Assembly (NCBI GenBank): GCA_963965975.1
Contig: OZ014411.1
Span: 12,168,501-12,232,500 of the forward strand
DNA from: Xestospongia bergquistia
Taxonomy: Eukaryota; Porifera; Demospongiae; Haplosclerida; Petrosiidae
Length of the DNA stretch: 64,000 nucleotides
Direction of reading: 5' to 3'
The notes below the pieces were generated by a model, which was not told the DNA's origin, did no database searches, and saw only the letters and a program-made list of their open reading frames with translations. Numbering within the stretch: the stretch's first letter is position 1; each line of letters begins with the position of its first letter. Below, piece by piece: positions 52,501-61,279 of this stretch. Both the position numbers and the translations under genes were made by a program.

Positions 52501-52581
52501 GATAGCTGTGGTGCTACTCTAATTACTGAATGTCAAAGTAAAACAGATGTTTCGGTTACTATTAGTGAGATTAACGATTAA
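28301..52581 (+). CDS. ankyrin-Roc-COR-death domain protein (DAPK1-like without kinase)
   Basis: Coding exons from splice sites and phase: 28301-28342, 29822-29917, 33059-33157, 35891-35989, 37185-37283, 41025-41123, 43739-43837, 46488-46586, 47095-47193, 48685-48745, 48865-50699, 50887-51337, 51394-51429, 51616-51657, 51706-51960, then either 52268-52329 (1190 residues) or 52502-52581 (1196 residues). Residues 15-277 are eight ankyrin repeats, nearly all one 99-bp exon each. Roc starts with a P-loop GPPCVGKTSF at 323, has DSGGQ at 546 and a TKxD-like GTYYDK near 636; COR follows to about 1050, and a death domain spans about 1090-1170. There is no signal peptide or membrane helix, so the protein should be cytosolic. 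The domain order is that of DAPK1 after its kinase and calmodulin-binding parts, suggesting a GTP-dependent scaffold in death or stress signalling; that role is inferred. Exon joins were not tested by RNA. Confidence 0.82.
28343..29821 (+). other. intron
   Basis: AT-rich, with a short GA-rich run near 28538-28556. Nothing else supported. Confidence 0.5.
30640..31560 (-). pseudogene. decayed reverse transcriptase inside an intron
   Basis: Minus-strand translation in several frames matches a reverse transcriptase type common in marine invertebrates. The order is right: an IHAMR-like helix near 31380, GYGLLMLDTENVFNSVNRA (31350-31294, first catalytic Asp), GINQGDHSP (near 31180), the YxDD site as QNWYRDDSS (near 31080), and EPVKSVLIVHPSYLEDAKKE followed by FLGCYIG (30990-30860). 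Stops and frame changes occur throughout. I cannot decide between a non-LTR and a DIRS-like source. It lies antisense in the intron between the first two ankyrin exons. Confidence 0.7.
31561..33058. other. intron remainder
   Basis: 31965-32313 is open on both strands for 60-100 codons and is less AT-rich than most introns, but matches nothing I know. It may be a further part of the neighbouring retroelement. A compound (CATA)n(CA)n(TA)n repeat follows. Confidence 0.35.
32554..32659. repeat. compound microsatellite (CATA)n-(CA)n-(TA)n
   Basis: About 25 bp of ATAC units, then CA, then about 65 bp of pure TA. The open frame of repeated Tyr-Ile across it is an artefact. Confidence 0.92.
33158..35890 (+). 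other. intron
   Basis: AT-rich, with no coding segment or element that I can support. Short open frames near 34557 and 34876 have no protein-like pattern. Confidence 0.45.
36281..36350. repeat. (ATAC)n-(TA)n microsatellite
   Basis: ATACATAC units followed by about 30 bp of TA. Confidence 0.9.
37451..37509. repeat. (TA)n microsatellite
   Basis: Nearly pure TA run of about 58 bp in an intron. Confidence 0.9.
37640..37755 (-). repeat. dispersed repeat, copy 2
   Basis: Minus-strand copy of the sequence at 7186-7300. On the minus strand it stays open over EASDGHSNFNITGLYEVLMS, which hints at a coding ancestor, perhaps a transposase; I cannot name it. The minus-strand open frame at 37662-37844 overlaps it. 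Confidence 0.55.
38165..38450 (+). pseudogene. fragment of a Ty3-type reverse transcriptase
   Basis: Plus-strand frames give LRVEDLFLKLSGGKSFTMFE, then a THFKGLF piece and finally a YIDDILV-like stretch near 38410-38432, in the order known for Ty3 reverse transcriptases. Stops and at least one frame change interrupt it. No LTRs were found around it, so it is an old fragment in the intron before ankyrin exon 41025. Confidence 0.65.
39470..39605 (+). pseudogene. possible piggyBac transposase fragment
   Basis: One frame reads PVGDNISHDRLFEVQRYVHF and another, just after it, SHPVYDRL, a stop, then NIRMIINNV. These fit the piggyBac transposase segment in which MSRDRF..I.RYLHF is followed by DRL.KIRP.L. 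An acidic stretch upstream (near 39165-39215) would suit the N-terminal part. The match is short and broken, so this is a tentative call. Confidence 0.35.
39920..41300 (+). repeat. tandem duplication block 1 (ankyrin exon 41025 and flanks)
   Basis: Intron sequence before and after the exon at 41025 matches that around the exon at 43739, for example CAAAGCAAGTGGCCACCTCC against CAAAGCAAGTGGGCACCTCC and AATATACAGCTTTACT in both. The offset is about 2.7 kb. The exons encode repeats identical at 28 of 33 residues. Confidence 0.75.
42655..44040 (+). repeat. tandem duplication block 2 (ankyrin exon 43739 and flanks)
   Basis: Partner of the block at 39920. The exon encodes NGWTALHCAVYNNNPEIIKI. The exons at 47095 and 48497 share the same opening and the TTTTATTG[CT]TACAG acceptor, so the family expanded at least four-fold. 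Confidence 0.75.
44041..46487 (+). other. intron
   Basis: AT-rich; nothing coding is supported. Open frames such as 45798-46085 have a composition that reflects AT-rich DNA only. Confidence 0.45.
48497..48595 (+). pseudogene. decayed ankyrin exon inside the gene
   Basis: After TTTTATTGCTACAG it starts DGWIALHLAAYNDHLDRV and then meets TAA. The end of the repeat (GTAACATCAGTATAG where sister exons have GTTGTTAATAAG) and the donor have decayed. The next exon at 48685 joins cleanly to 47193, so this copy is probably skipped. If included it would end the protein before the Roc domain. Confidence 0.65.
48685..48745 (+). CDS. linker exon ending the ankyrin repeats
   Basis: Reads DGKTPLDLANGETIRHLTDE and ends GATGAAA|GTAAGA in phase 1. 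It is the capping half-repeat that ends the ankyrin stack before the Roc exon. The Roc exon starts AG TTA CGG after ATAG and completes the split Lys codon. Confidence 0.75.
48865..50699 (+). CDS. Roc GTPase-like and COR exon
   Basis: One 1835-bp exon of the ankyrin gene, unusually large next to the 99-bp exons. Acceptor AAAATAG at 48858-48864, donor CAG|GTGAGA at 50700. G1 is GPPCVGKT, G3 is DSGGQPQF (49608 on), G4 is the weak GTYYDK. Between G1 and G3 lies an insertion of roughly 150 residues rich in Ser, Thr and Asn, which standard Roc domains lack. COR is recognised from VRWYMFELRVKEE, YLHSMALFLYFPVV and the NPQYLLDMLSALI segment. An ATG-initiated frame from 48789 is an artefact of reading through the intron; the true start is the acceptor. 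Confidence 0.85.
50887..51337 (+). CDS. C-terminal COR exon
   Basis: Joins the preceding exon in phase 0 (CAG|GGC) and is open for 150 codons without any ATG start: GIFTALVVAIVSRQDKPQFF onwards to DERQTCWLT. It ends ACTG|GTTAGC in phase 1. Two short linker exons follow at 51394-51429 and 51616-51657, both phase 1 in and out, with no recognisable domain. Confidence 0.75.
51706..51960 (+). CDS. death domain exon
   Basis: 255 bp, phase 1 at both ends, 84 complete codons. The pattern of six helices fits a death domain: LSTLVKLIKDVDDWEILGIH, the VIKDI turn, the RKDMLVTWLKSG helix and the closing RIVQEILSQ. Such domains bind other death domains. If the donor at 51961 is not used, the protein would end EYSVA at 51980. 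Confidence 0.78.
52083..52257. repeat. 175-bp near-perfect palindrome
   Basis: Arms of 86 bp (52083-52168 and 52172-52257) are exact reverse complements around a 3-base centre (AAT). I checked the arms base by base and found no mismatch. It lies in the intron between the death domain exon and the exon at 52268, and its right arm ends 10 bases before that exon. RNA from either strand would fold into one long hairpin. It could also be a foldback transposon or an assembly error. Confidence 0.95.
52268..52329 (+). CDS. final exon, version 1
   Basis: Follows TTTTTAG, completes the phase-1 Gly/Asp codon and reads DKATLMPVDGAQDNKLHFTM, then TAG at 52327-52329. Another frame of the same segment (AEITGHIFEDIGNDE, 52331-52375) is open up to a donor-like GAAA|GTAAAT, so a one-base shift may separate two halves of a longer former exon. 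Confidence 0.45.
52502..52581 (+). CDS. final exon, version 2
   Basis: After TAATTGTAG this reads AT AGC TGT GGT, in phase 1 like the end of the death domain exon, giving CGATLITECQSKTDVSVTIS and stop TAA at 52579-52581. It would be used if 52268-52329 is skipped. No domain is recognised in the 25 residues. Confidence 0.45.
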
Positions 52582-52672
52582 TTACTAATTGGTGATTATT
52601 AATATAATACAAAACTTGAGCTCTTTGAGTTTAATTAATTTTTTTTAAAATAATTTTATATTTATTAACAAG

Positions 52673-52945
52673 TTGGAGCTAATTTGTTTACTTTTTCCTA
52701 TTGCAAATAAATGGAATAGAGATAGGAGAGTCCCTCAATATAAGAAAAGGAGATTTAGAAACTTACGAGCAGAAAAGAATAGCAATACAGACAGACTTGC
52801 ATGTGTTATTCAGATGTGGTTTGACAAAAAAACAACTCCAGTTAAATGGAGTACTACAACAACTGCAGTTGAATTACCACCAGTATATGAGCCTAGTCTA
52901 GTTGAAAGTATTCTGCAGAAATGTCTCCCGGATAAACATAATTGA
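52673..52945 (+). pseudogene. second death domain, broken by two small indels
   Basis: Death-domain pieces follow one another across two frames: ELICLLFPIANKWN in one frame, EIGESLNIRKGDLETYEQ in the next, then DRLACVIQMWFDKK and LPPVYEPSLVESILQKCL back in the first. Changes fall near 52718 and near 52775. The segment follows an AACAAG acceptor-like site and ends TGA at 52943-52945. It is not a copy of the death domain at 51706 but of the same superfamily, so the gene may once have had two death domains or a neighbour gene was lost. Confidence 0.6.
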
Positions 52946-53294
52946 GCACATGTTTGTATTTTACAATATTATTTTCATTTGTTGAATAATACATACATGT
53001 TATAAAGTGTTTTGCGATGTTAGTGACTTTGATTAATGTTTACCTGGTTAACATTTCATTAGTATACTTTCTTATAATTATGAAGAGATTGTTTTCGTTG
53101 AAGTGTAAATGAAATGTCTTTCATAACCTAATTTGCTATAGCTTATGTAATACCCTGTTTTGTTAGGGTAATCTTTTGATTACATGATTTGACAAATATA
53201 CATACACACACAACCTTTTTGTCATCATTATCTAGTCTATTTTTTGGATGACAGACAATACACTTCAATTATGATAAAATTTTTGTTGGCAGAT

Positions 53295-53534
53295 GTGCAG
53301 TCTGTCACTAAATTTTGACTGATAGTTTTATTGAACTTATTGGGAGTACAAAGGATCACAACAAAACGAACAAAACACAGATATAGCTCGAGAGAACAAC
53401 AAAAAAAGTGACCTTCAAGAAACTCAAACTCATTAACACCCAACTTAATTGCATAAACAATAATCAACACATACAGATACACTTATTACACAACTGCCAA
53501 ATTAAATTACATACATCTAGAGTTATTAACAACA
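53295..53534 (-). repeat. 3' LTR of the copia element
   Basis: Matches 55894-56111 over most of its length (shared CAAACTCATTAACACCCAAC and AAAGGATCACAACAAAA), with small indels. A purine tract AAGTGGGAG lies next to it on the minus strand (53535-53543). Confidence 0.8.
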
Positions 53535-53541
53535 CTCCCAC

Positions 53542-55815
53542 TTAATTTGATATGTTGTGATTCATTCGCATAGCTGACCTTGAATATCCACTTATGTCCA
53601 ATTGGTTTCTACCACTTGGTAGTTCCACAAGTTCCCACATCTCATTTTCCACAAGTGACTTGTATTCTGAGTCGGTTACTAATTTCCATTCCTTGGCATG
53701 ATCACGGTCATAGCTTCCTCCATGGTCTTTGGATACAAGATTTGACATTTGTTATACACAATATGATCAACACGATTATCTGTTGATGTAGTGTCTGCAT
53801 ACTCGTCTTGACCATATCTAACAGGAGGTCACCTTTGCCATTCTGAGTGACGATGTTCATCGTGTCTTTGTCCTGGTTCATTGGCTTTCTCCAAGTCCAT
53901 GTCTATTTCCACAGTTTCCTTTGATTTGACAGCTTCTGTGTATCCAAAATCTTTTTCATTGAATGTTACATCTCTTCGTATGATAACTTTTGATGTTTTC
54001 TCATTGACCAACCTGTATCCTTTGGTCTCTTTACTATAGCCAACAAGCGTAGTTTCTCAGATTTCTTGTCCAACTTTTGTCCTTGAGCATCTGGTACATG
54101 AGCAAATGCCACACACCCAAACACTTTTAGGTGGCTGAGTTTTGGCTTCTTTCCGTACCACTTCTCATATGGTGTCATATTTTCCTTGATGGCTTTTATT
54201 GGTGTTCGGTTTCTGACATATGCTGCTGGGGCAACTGCTTCAGCCTAATACTTGTCAGGTAACCCAGCTTGAACAATCATGGATCGAGCGGACTCCATTA
54301 GTTTTCAAGTCATTCTTTCTACCACTCTATTTTGTTCTGGTGTACGAGGTAGTGTCAGCTCACTCTTCGAACATTTCAAAAACTTCAGACTTACATCTCA
54401 AAAAGTAAACTGCACAACACAGTGAGTAGTCATCAATAAGGGTTACAAAGTACTGTCGTCCACCAATTGATTCTGTTGGCATTGGAGATGATTGGACCAC
54501 AAACATCAATGTGCACCAACCGCAAATTCAGGTTGAACATATTTCCTTCGCAAAATGATATGTTAGCTCCTTTTGGAATTTTGACACCAGTTGCAATTTC
54601 CTTCTGGGTGATTTCCTTGAGTTGCTGTACATTCACATGTCCTAACCGCTGATGCCACAGATCCATGTCATTTCCTTGTTCTGATGCTTGTTCAGTGACG
54701 ACTGGTTCACAGTCCAGTTGATACAACTTGGCTACTAGTGAGCCCATACCACACAACTTTCTGTTTATATCTCAGATCCAACATAATGAATGACCGAATT
54801 TCAGGAAATTACCTCTAGTAGCAGCTGGTCTTGCCAAAAACAAGTTACATACAAGCTTTGGTATAAATAGCATTTGGTGTATAATACACCTCTTGGGCTT
54901 ACTCAATCTAAACAACATATTGACACTGACATTTCTGACTCCAATTGCATCAACCGTCCTACCATCACCCAGTCCAACATTCTCTGGTTGATCAACTCCA
55001 TGTAATCTGTCAATAGTTCCTTCTCCAGTGTCATATGACTTGATGCTCCAGAGTCAACTAGCCATTTACCCATCTGAGGGGAATCCTTTGAGCCGACTGA
55101 TGCTGTGCTAGTCTTGAATGTTCTTGTTCCTTTCATTTGAGAGAGTTATGGCAAAAATACCTTCCTTACCACAATCAAGTTTCCTGGGTTTGACTCTCTT
55201 CTGTGTTGCTATAAATGCCAAGACCATTTGACTACCAGACGTTGTACCACTCAAACACCCAAACTGTCCCTTTAGCTTCTGCTCCTCGTGAATGAGAGGT
55301 TGTTGGACAAAGGTGAGTCTTACGTTATCAACACGAGCTTTCAGGGTTGTTACTAGGGTGGAGTAACTCCGAGGCAAGCTGCCCAATAATGTCACCACAT
55401 GGTCCTCCTCTGAGATAGGGGCTTCAACTGCTGCAAGCCTGACAGTGATCTCCTTCTTGTACCTTGTGCCCTCCTTCATTTCCATTCGAAAATAATGCTT
55501 CTTTGCTAATGTCTTACTCTCAAAGTGGTTGTGTTAAGTATCCCAGGCTTCTTTTGGTTGCTCACACGAGGTCACCAAGTACAGTTGAGGGGTAATTATT
55601 ACCATTATAATAGAGGAGAATGCTTTTTGTCACCTCTTCTAAACTTCCACTCGTGGCCTGAGCATTCGCTTCTTCAGTGAGTACCTCTGTACCATCTAGG
55701 AGTCCCCAGAGTCTCCTTTCGCCAGTAACAAGTGACGCATTTGGGACTTCCACGTAGTCCAGTTTGAACTGTCCAGCTTGTCGATCGACCACTTTTCATC
55801 CACTGTCACAGCCAT
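53542..55815 (-). pseudogene. broken copia Gag-Pol
   Basis: From 55815 down to 53542 the coding pieces lie in several frames: gag (55815-55108), protease (55136-54903), GAG-pre-integrase and the start of integrase (54756-54433), integrase C-terminal part (54178-53829) and the first residues of reverse transcriptase (53748-53542). At least four frame changes or stops are visible. The zinc knuckle expected between gag and protease is not clear. Confidence 0.85.
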
Positions 55816-55873
55816 TCTTTCTGGCAAGGGTAGTAGAGTTTCTGTTCTCACTACCACAAATCTACTTTGAGTC

Positions 55874-55886
55874 TGGGCTCATAACC
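55874..55886 (-). other. possible primer binding site (internal part of initiator Met tRNA)
   Basis: Next to the 5' LTR the plus strand reads TGGGCTCATAACC, which is like the anticodon arm of an initiator methionine tRNA. Several copia-type elements prime from such a half tRNA rather than from the tRNA 3' end. It starts 7 bases inside the LTR boundary. Confidence 0.45.
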
Positions 55887-55893
55887 TGTTGAC

Positions 55894-56111
55894 TGATGCA
55901 CAGTCTGTCACGAAGTTTTGAATGATAGTTTTATTGAATTGATTGAAAGTACAAAGGATCACAACAAAAAGAACAAAACACAGATATAGAACAACAAAAA
56001 AGGTGACCTTTAAAAAAACTCAAACTCATTAACACCCAACTTAATTACATAAACACTAATCAACACATACAGATCCACTTATTACAGATTACATACATAT
56101 AGAGTTAAACA
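55894..56111 (-). repeat. 5' LTR of the copia element
   Basis: Partner of 53295-53534, starting TGTTTAACTC on the minus strand. Confidence 0.78.
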
Positions 56112-59027
56112 ATTTTATCATTTATTTAGATTGATTTGGTGGCAACTTTTTTTTATTTCCTTTGACCTATTTTTTTTCTATTAATAAGTCTAACTTGAGC
56201 TTGTACAAATCTTCAAATAGTGATAAACTACCCATATCATTTAATTTAATTTATTTTATAAAAAAATAAAATTATATTGGTTGAAATTTAGGAATGGTAA
56301 GAATGGTATCTTACATGCATTAATTATTTCAATCAAATAATTTATTCTGTGTCAGACCTTAGCATTTTTAAAATTTAGACTTAGACTCATGCTAAACACT
56401 TCTCCAAATCTCCAGACATACTCAATCTATGCAGATATTTTCCATTTGATATTGTAGTCTTCATTAGTATTCATCAGTGAGCACAACTGGAACAGATACT
56501 TGTTTTATATACAAAATATAAGAACAGTCCAAATGTCTAGGATTATATACTTCATCATGTAACAGTATATTAACTACTTTCACATTCATTTCATCACATT
56601 AATTTTTTTCAAAAATGTATTCTTAAGTCTGCACAATGATCATGATAAATCTCAGCTCTAACTTTTCTTTTGTATTATTGTCCTTTTTGATATAACTTTT
56701 ATCGTACATTTGCCAACATATGTTATTGGAATGCTACCAACCATAAAATAATATATTTTTTTTGACAATTGTCTTCAATCTTCTATCACAGTGTTGCTGT
56801 CACTCTCTAAACAGTAATTATGACAAAGAAATTGTAAAATCCTATTCCATATTCTATTAACTGTTTTTGATTACAGTCTGCAAGTCAATTCTAAAGGATT
56901 ATCCAACACTTGACTTGTAGCAATCAAAGCATCTGATAGTCACACCTTTCATCATGTGCAAGTGAATGTTCAAGAGGAGACAGGTCTAAGGAGAGATTGC
57001 ATGCATGAAATATTGCTAGCCATTGTATGTCATTTCAGATATTGTTATATTAATCTGTAATGCTATCGAATGACAATATTACTCATTAGCATGACTTATG
57101 CTGTAAATACATTTAAGTTAATAATAATTATATTACTATATGTTTGTCAAATTAAAGTAGATATTTAATAATTTCATCATGACACTAAATTGATTTCTTG
57201 ACAGACTTATAATTTGATATTATACAAAACCACACAGAGTGACAGAATAGGTAAAAAGAAAAATTAGTGAAACCTTACTACTTAGAACTCTCAGTACTAT
57301 GTTTATGTGAGCAACAGAGAAAACAGAATGAAGTAATAAAATAAAATCTAAAATAGAGTAAATTTACATTCCTAAAAATGCTGCTAAGCTTACAAGGGGT
57401 GCCTGATAGAAATACAGTCTTCATACCTTGAGATTATCCCAAACTTTTACAAACATTTATGTTCTTTATATAATATACTGCAGGCAAGAATGGATATAGA
57501 AATAGATTATGATGCCTAGAATAGTTTTGTTTATATGTTAACTTTATCCTAAATGTGTTGGATACATATAATATGAAAAAAGCATTTTTAAAATGAACAA
57601 GATGTAGGAATGCCAGTACCCAAAAATTGATAGACATGGACTTAAAATGCTATACAAAACTTCCTACATAAGGAATTGTAGCCATATTTTCTTTTCAAAG
57701 TCTTTCAAAATGTTTTTTTTGCCTTTTAGTTATATTATCATTATAATTAATCAAAGTAACTGTTCTTTAACCCTCAGGTAAAACAATTTTTTTTAAGAAT
57801 TAACTTTTTCATACTTATATTTCCAAAGATCTTCTGTTATACTCTCATCATTATAATAACCGGTTTTAGGGAGGGATATTATTACTGCATGTCAAGGGTA
57901 AGTATTTCAATTGGAGCGATTACATGGCTTATAGTGTATGAAATTTTTAGAGACTGTGCATCGGGTATCATTCCTCTCCCATTCAGAAAAGACACACGTT
58001 CCTAGCACAACAGAAATATTCATGTATGTTATATACTTGGTTGTTTATAAAAAAATCACTAAAAATTATTTTTGTCAAGTGTTAATAAAAGAAAGTATCA
58101 AACAGTTTACAAGTAAGTAAGCATTGTTATCTGAAATTCATGATGACAAGTCAACTTTCAGCACAGTGGAGTGTATATATTTTTCTACAGTGGATACAAC
58201 TGTGACATACGGGTATAATACACAGATAAGAATTATTCTAATGAATTTTTTTAATAATGTTTCTCTAATTTCCTCTTTCTTTTGGCCATACCAAGCTTAT
58301 TTGCAAAGGCTAGTCATGTGATATAACAGAGCACGTGTTGTTTCATTGCGTTGATCCTTTTTGTATGTGCAAGTTCCTGTATGCTACACGACAAAATAAT
58401 GCTTCCTTACAGTAAAGAGATGTCAGAAAGGCGATAAGATTATGAAATAAGCAAGCAATTGAAAGGTACTTTATCCATCCTGTTACGTTGTAGTAGAAGC
58501 AGGCTGTAGCTAGTTACTGCTTCTACAGGCTACACTTCTATTATTATTTAAAACTATAATATACTGTGTTCACCTTAGTATGTTGCAATTGTTTGAGTCT
58601 CTCTCTCTCCTTCTTATTCTGTGGTATTCGTTTTTAGTTCATGAACTTGTTAGTAAAAAGATTGAAATACACAACAAAGAAGAAATGTTAGCTATATTAA
58701 TACAGTTATCCTGCCTTTTTCAATGTAGTTTGCAATTTTGAAAACATGGCTTGTCTGTAAGGTTGTAATTCTTTGGATTACAATGTTTTTTTACTATCTC
58801 TTATGGCATTCTATATTCTTGTACGATGGAAAGCCAAAGATGTCTTTAATATGGCCACAACAAGTGCATTATATTACCTGATTAAATTGACATGGTAGAG
58901 TTGGAGTAGGAAGTAGTTTTCATGCATTTTATCATTGTAAACTTTATGAAGCTGGTCACTTGTTAGAAGTTTCTCTAATCTCTAATTATTCCATTTTAAA
59001 GTTTTAACTCATGATTGCTTATTGTAG
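56112..59027. other. AT-rich stretch
   Basis: No gene is supported. Near 57872-57900 TTTTAG / GTCAAGG|GTAAGT could border a very small exon, but it matches nothing. Confidence 0.4.
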
Positions 59028-60873
59028 GCACTTATTTAGAGATGTAAAACTTGTGGAAGAGTCTCTATTGGATGACAGTCCCTCACTTTCACAAGCAAAA
59101 CATTATTCTCAACAAAAAAGTATACAAGATGTTAAGTTTATAAAAGTACATTAAATAGTAATGTTATAATTGTAGTTGCTGATTATTTGCAAATTTTTCA
59201 GCAAATATGTAACAGTTATTATAAAAATATAGGCCATGATCATCAATTCATACAGCATTACTGGTAATAATTTATGCCAATCTTTTCCTTAGCAGGTGAT
59301 ACCCCACAAAGGAAAATATTCCAAAAATGTATGAATGACCTCATTGTTACTTTAAGTAAGTTCTTCAATTCATTTATTTCAGTATTATGATGTTTCATTG
59401 ACTCTGGTACTAGCTCAGACATGATTTGTGCTTCCTAGGGCAAAGGTAATACACATAGTATTAAGTACACGATCTAATGTAGGTGTGTATTCTACACAGA
59501 AGGCTAAGTCTTTAAAAACACAAAAAGTATGTACTTTGATTCTCACCTAACCTCAGAAGCTAAGGTTAGTTTTAAGTAATAATAATTTTAGTTTGTGTGT
59601 TGAGTGTTTTATTAAAAGTTGGAGTAAGAAATTTGAGTCTTTATATCACACCAGGTTGGTTAAATTTACAGTTAACAGTTGTCTTAATCATAGTCTGAAT
59701 TTGTTGAGTTATGTATTTAAACTGATAGTTATTGAGTATGGGTTATTCATTTCTTGTGGAAGTGATGTTTTGACTCTTCTCTTTTATGTTATGCTAGCAG
59801 TGCATTATGCTAGTCAATGCTAATGATAAGAAATGTGGTAGCATAATAAATTCAAAGTTAAATTATTTTCTGTTCTTTGCTTATTTTACTTTGTAGAGCC
59901 AAAGGTAGATACTTCTTATTAAAGAGTAAAAGAAAAAGCTAGGTAATCACTCAACATTAACAAATCCAAAGATATTCTTTCAAGTTTCAAGACAATCAAA
60001 TAATATGTATCTCTGAGTTTTATTTACCAACTCCTGATATACCTTCATTACTGTAAATCTCATCATTACAATCTGTTGCCATTTAATTTGGACATTATGG
60101 TCCTCAGGTATATTTATTTTTATAGTAGTTTCAATCTGTGTAATATTTTATCATGATTTCTAGTACTATAGATTTGAATTTACTCATTTATATAGCCTCC
60201 TCAAGTAAGTCTAATTAAATATTTTATGTTATTCTTTTCTCCTGTGACTTCTCTTGCGCCATTTCTTCGATCATTTTTTCTTCCACAAGTGACTTTTTAA
60301 AACTTTTTGCTTAATTTTTTTCTTTGAGTATCAGCCACTTGAAACTGTTCATTGTCATTTCATTGTCCACAATTTAATTTGACAACTCAATAACAACTTC
60401 ACATTTCTTTGTTCATTTTTAATAGTATCTCACTGGATATTAATCACAATGACCAGTTCACTAATGTCTTAAGGTCCTCATTGACCGAGAGGGTAAAATA
60501 TCTAGCTAACAAAGAAAGATATATACAAAGGATATATACTTACACACATTAATATTTATAAACTTATAATAATAGAAGAACAATTAGGAAAAATATTTTC
60601 AGAATGTTCTGATGATTTGAAAAGTTTAATATCACTGTCTACACAATTGATCCTTATCAAGAAAAGTTCTGAAGAAAATGTTATGTTTCCTACTATACTT
60701 TTAATAATGTTATGTAATCACAATTAAGTGTATGTTGGAAAATCTAAAAAATAATAGTTATCAATTTCTTTAGCCAACTAGCTAGTAAGTTAAAGGAAAA
60801 TGCTTCAATTGATGCTACTCAATTAGCTCTAAAACTAATGGACATTTTTTCCAAAGAAAGAGCTTTCCAATAG
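59028..60873 (+). CDS. orphan splice-bordered open segments, unrecognised gene or relic
   Basis: Four segments follow acceptor-like sequences and read as helical, charged protein: from 59028 (HLFRDVKLVEESLLDDSPSL), 59296-59355 (GDTPQRKIFQKCMNDLIVTL, donor A|GTAAGT in phase 1), from 60576 (KEQLGKIFSECSDDLKSLIS, phase-1 acceptor) and 60774-60873 (QLASKLKENASIDATQLALK, stop TAG at 60871). The second and third join in phase. A good donor for the third is lacking and the start is unknown. The helical style would suit a death-fold or NLR-type adaptor, but I cannot assign a family. It may be the 3' end of a broken gene. Confidence 0.3.
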
Positions 60874-61135
60874 TAACTGTATGAAAGATATAGATGAAAG
60901 TTCCTTCAACAATATATATTATTGATACAATTTATTTTAAGTTACTATGCTTTTTATTATAATTTATTCATAATTATTTCTTTTTACTCTCCACATTAAC
61001 CACAAATATCATGTGGCAACGAAAGAATTTAAACAGAGAATATGGAACATATCAGTTGTGTATGTAGAAATATCGAAGCAACAATTTTAAAAATCAACGA
61101 CCTAACAGTAAAAAATCATCAATTAAAAAATAATC

Positions 61136-61273
61136 AGGCCACAAGTTTTGGTGGTATCTCGTTTAAGGCTTCCACATATTACACCGACAACTTTGTCTAG
61201 AAGTGTGGACAATGCATCATGCGCAATTATTCGTTGCGCACATTTTAGATTTTTCAGGCTGATTTTGTGGCCT
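61136..61273. repeat. 138-bp segment with short inverted ends
   Basis: AGGCCACAA (61136-61144) and TTGTGGCCT (61265-61273) are exact 9-bp inverted ends around a segment that is less AT-rich than its surroundings. Inside it TGCGCAA and TTGCGCA (61220-61226, 61234-61240) form a second inverted pair. It could be a miniature transposon or a promoter with NRF1-like half sites. No target duplication is clear. Confidence 0.35.
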
Positions 61274-61279
61274 AACTCT

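Larger units (their letters stand above)
53295..56111 (-). mobile_element. Ty1/copia retrotransposon with reverse transcriptase deleted
   Basis: A 2.8-kb element on the minus strand lies between LTRs of about 220-240 bp. Internal order: gag start ATG at 55815 (MAVTVDEKWSIDKLD), gag rest, protease WLVDSGASSHMT (near 55060), GAG-pre-integrase LWHQRLGHVNVQQLKEI (near 54650), integrase pieces HIDVCGPI and MTPYEKWYGKKPKLSHLKVF, then the first part of reverse transcriptase (EWKLVTDSEYKSL, KWIFKV). After KWIFKV the frame jumps straight to the sequence before the 3' LTR, so nearly all reverse transcriptase and RNase H are gone. Several frameshifts interrupt the rest. The LTRs differ at many positions and no target duplication is clear, so it is old and cannot move by itself. 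Confidence 0.9.
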
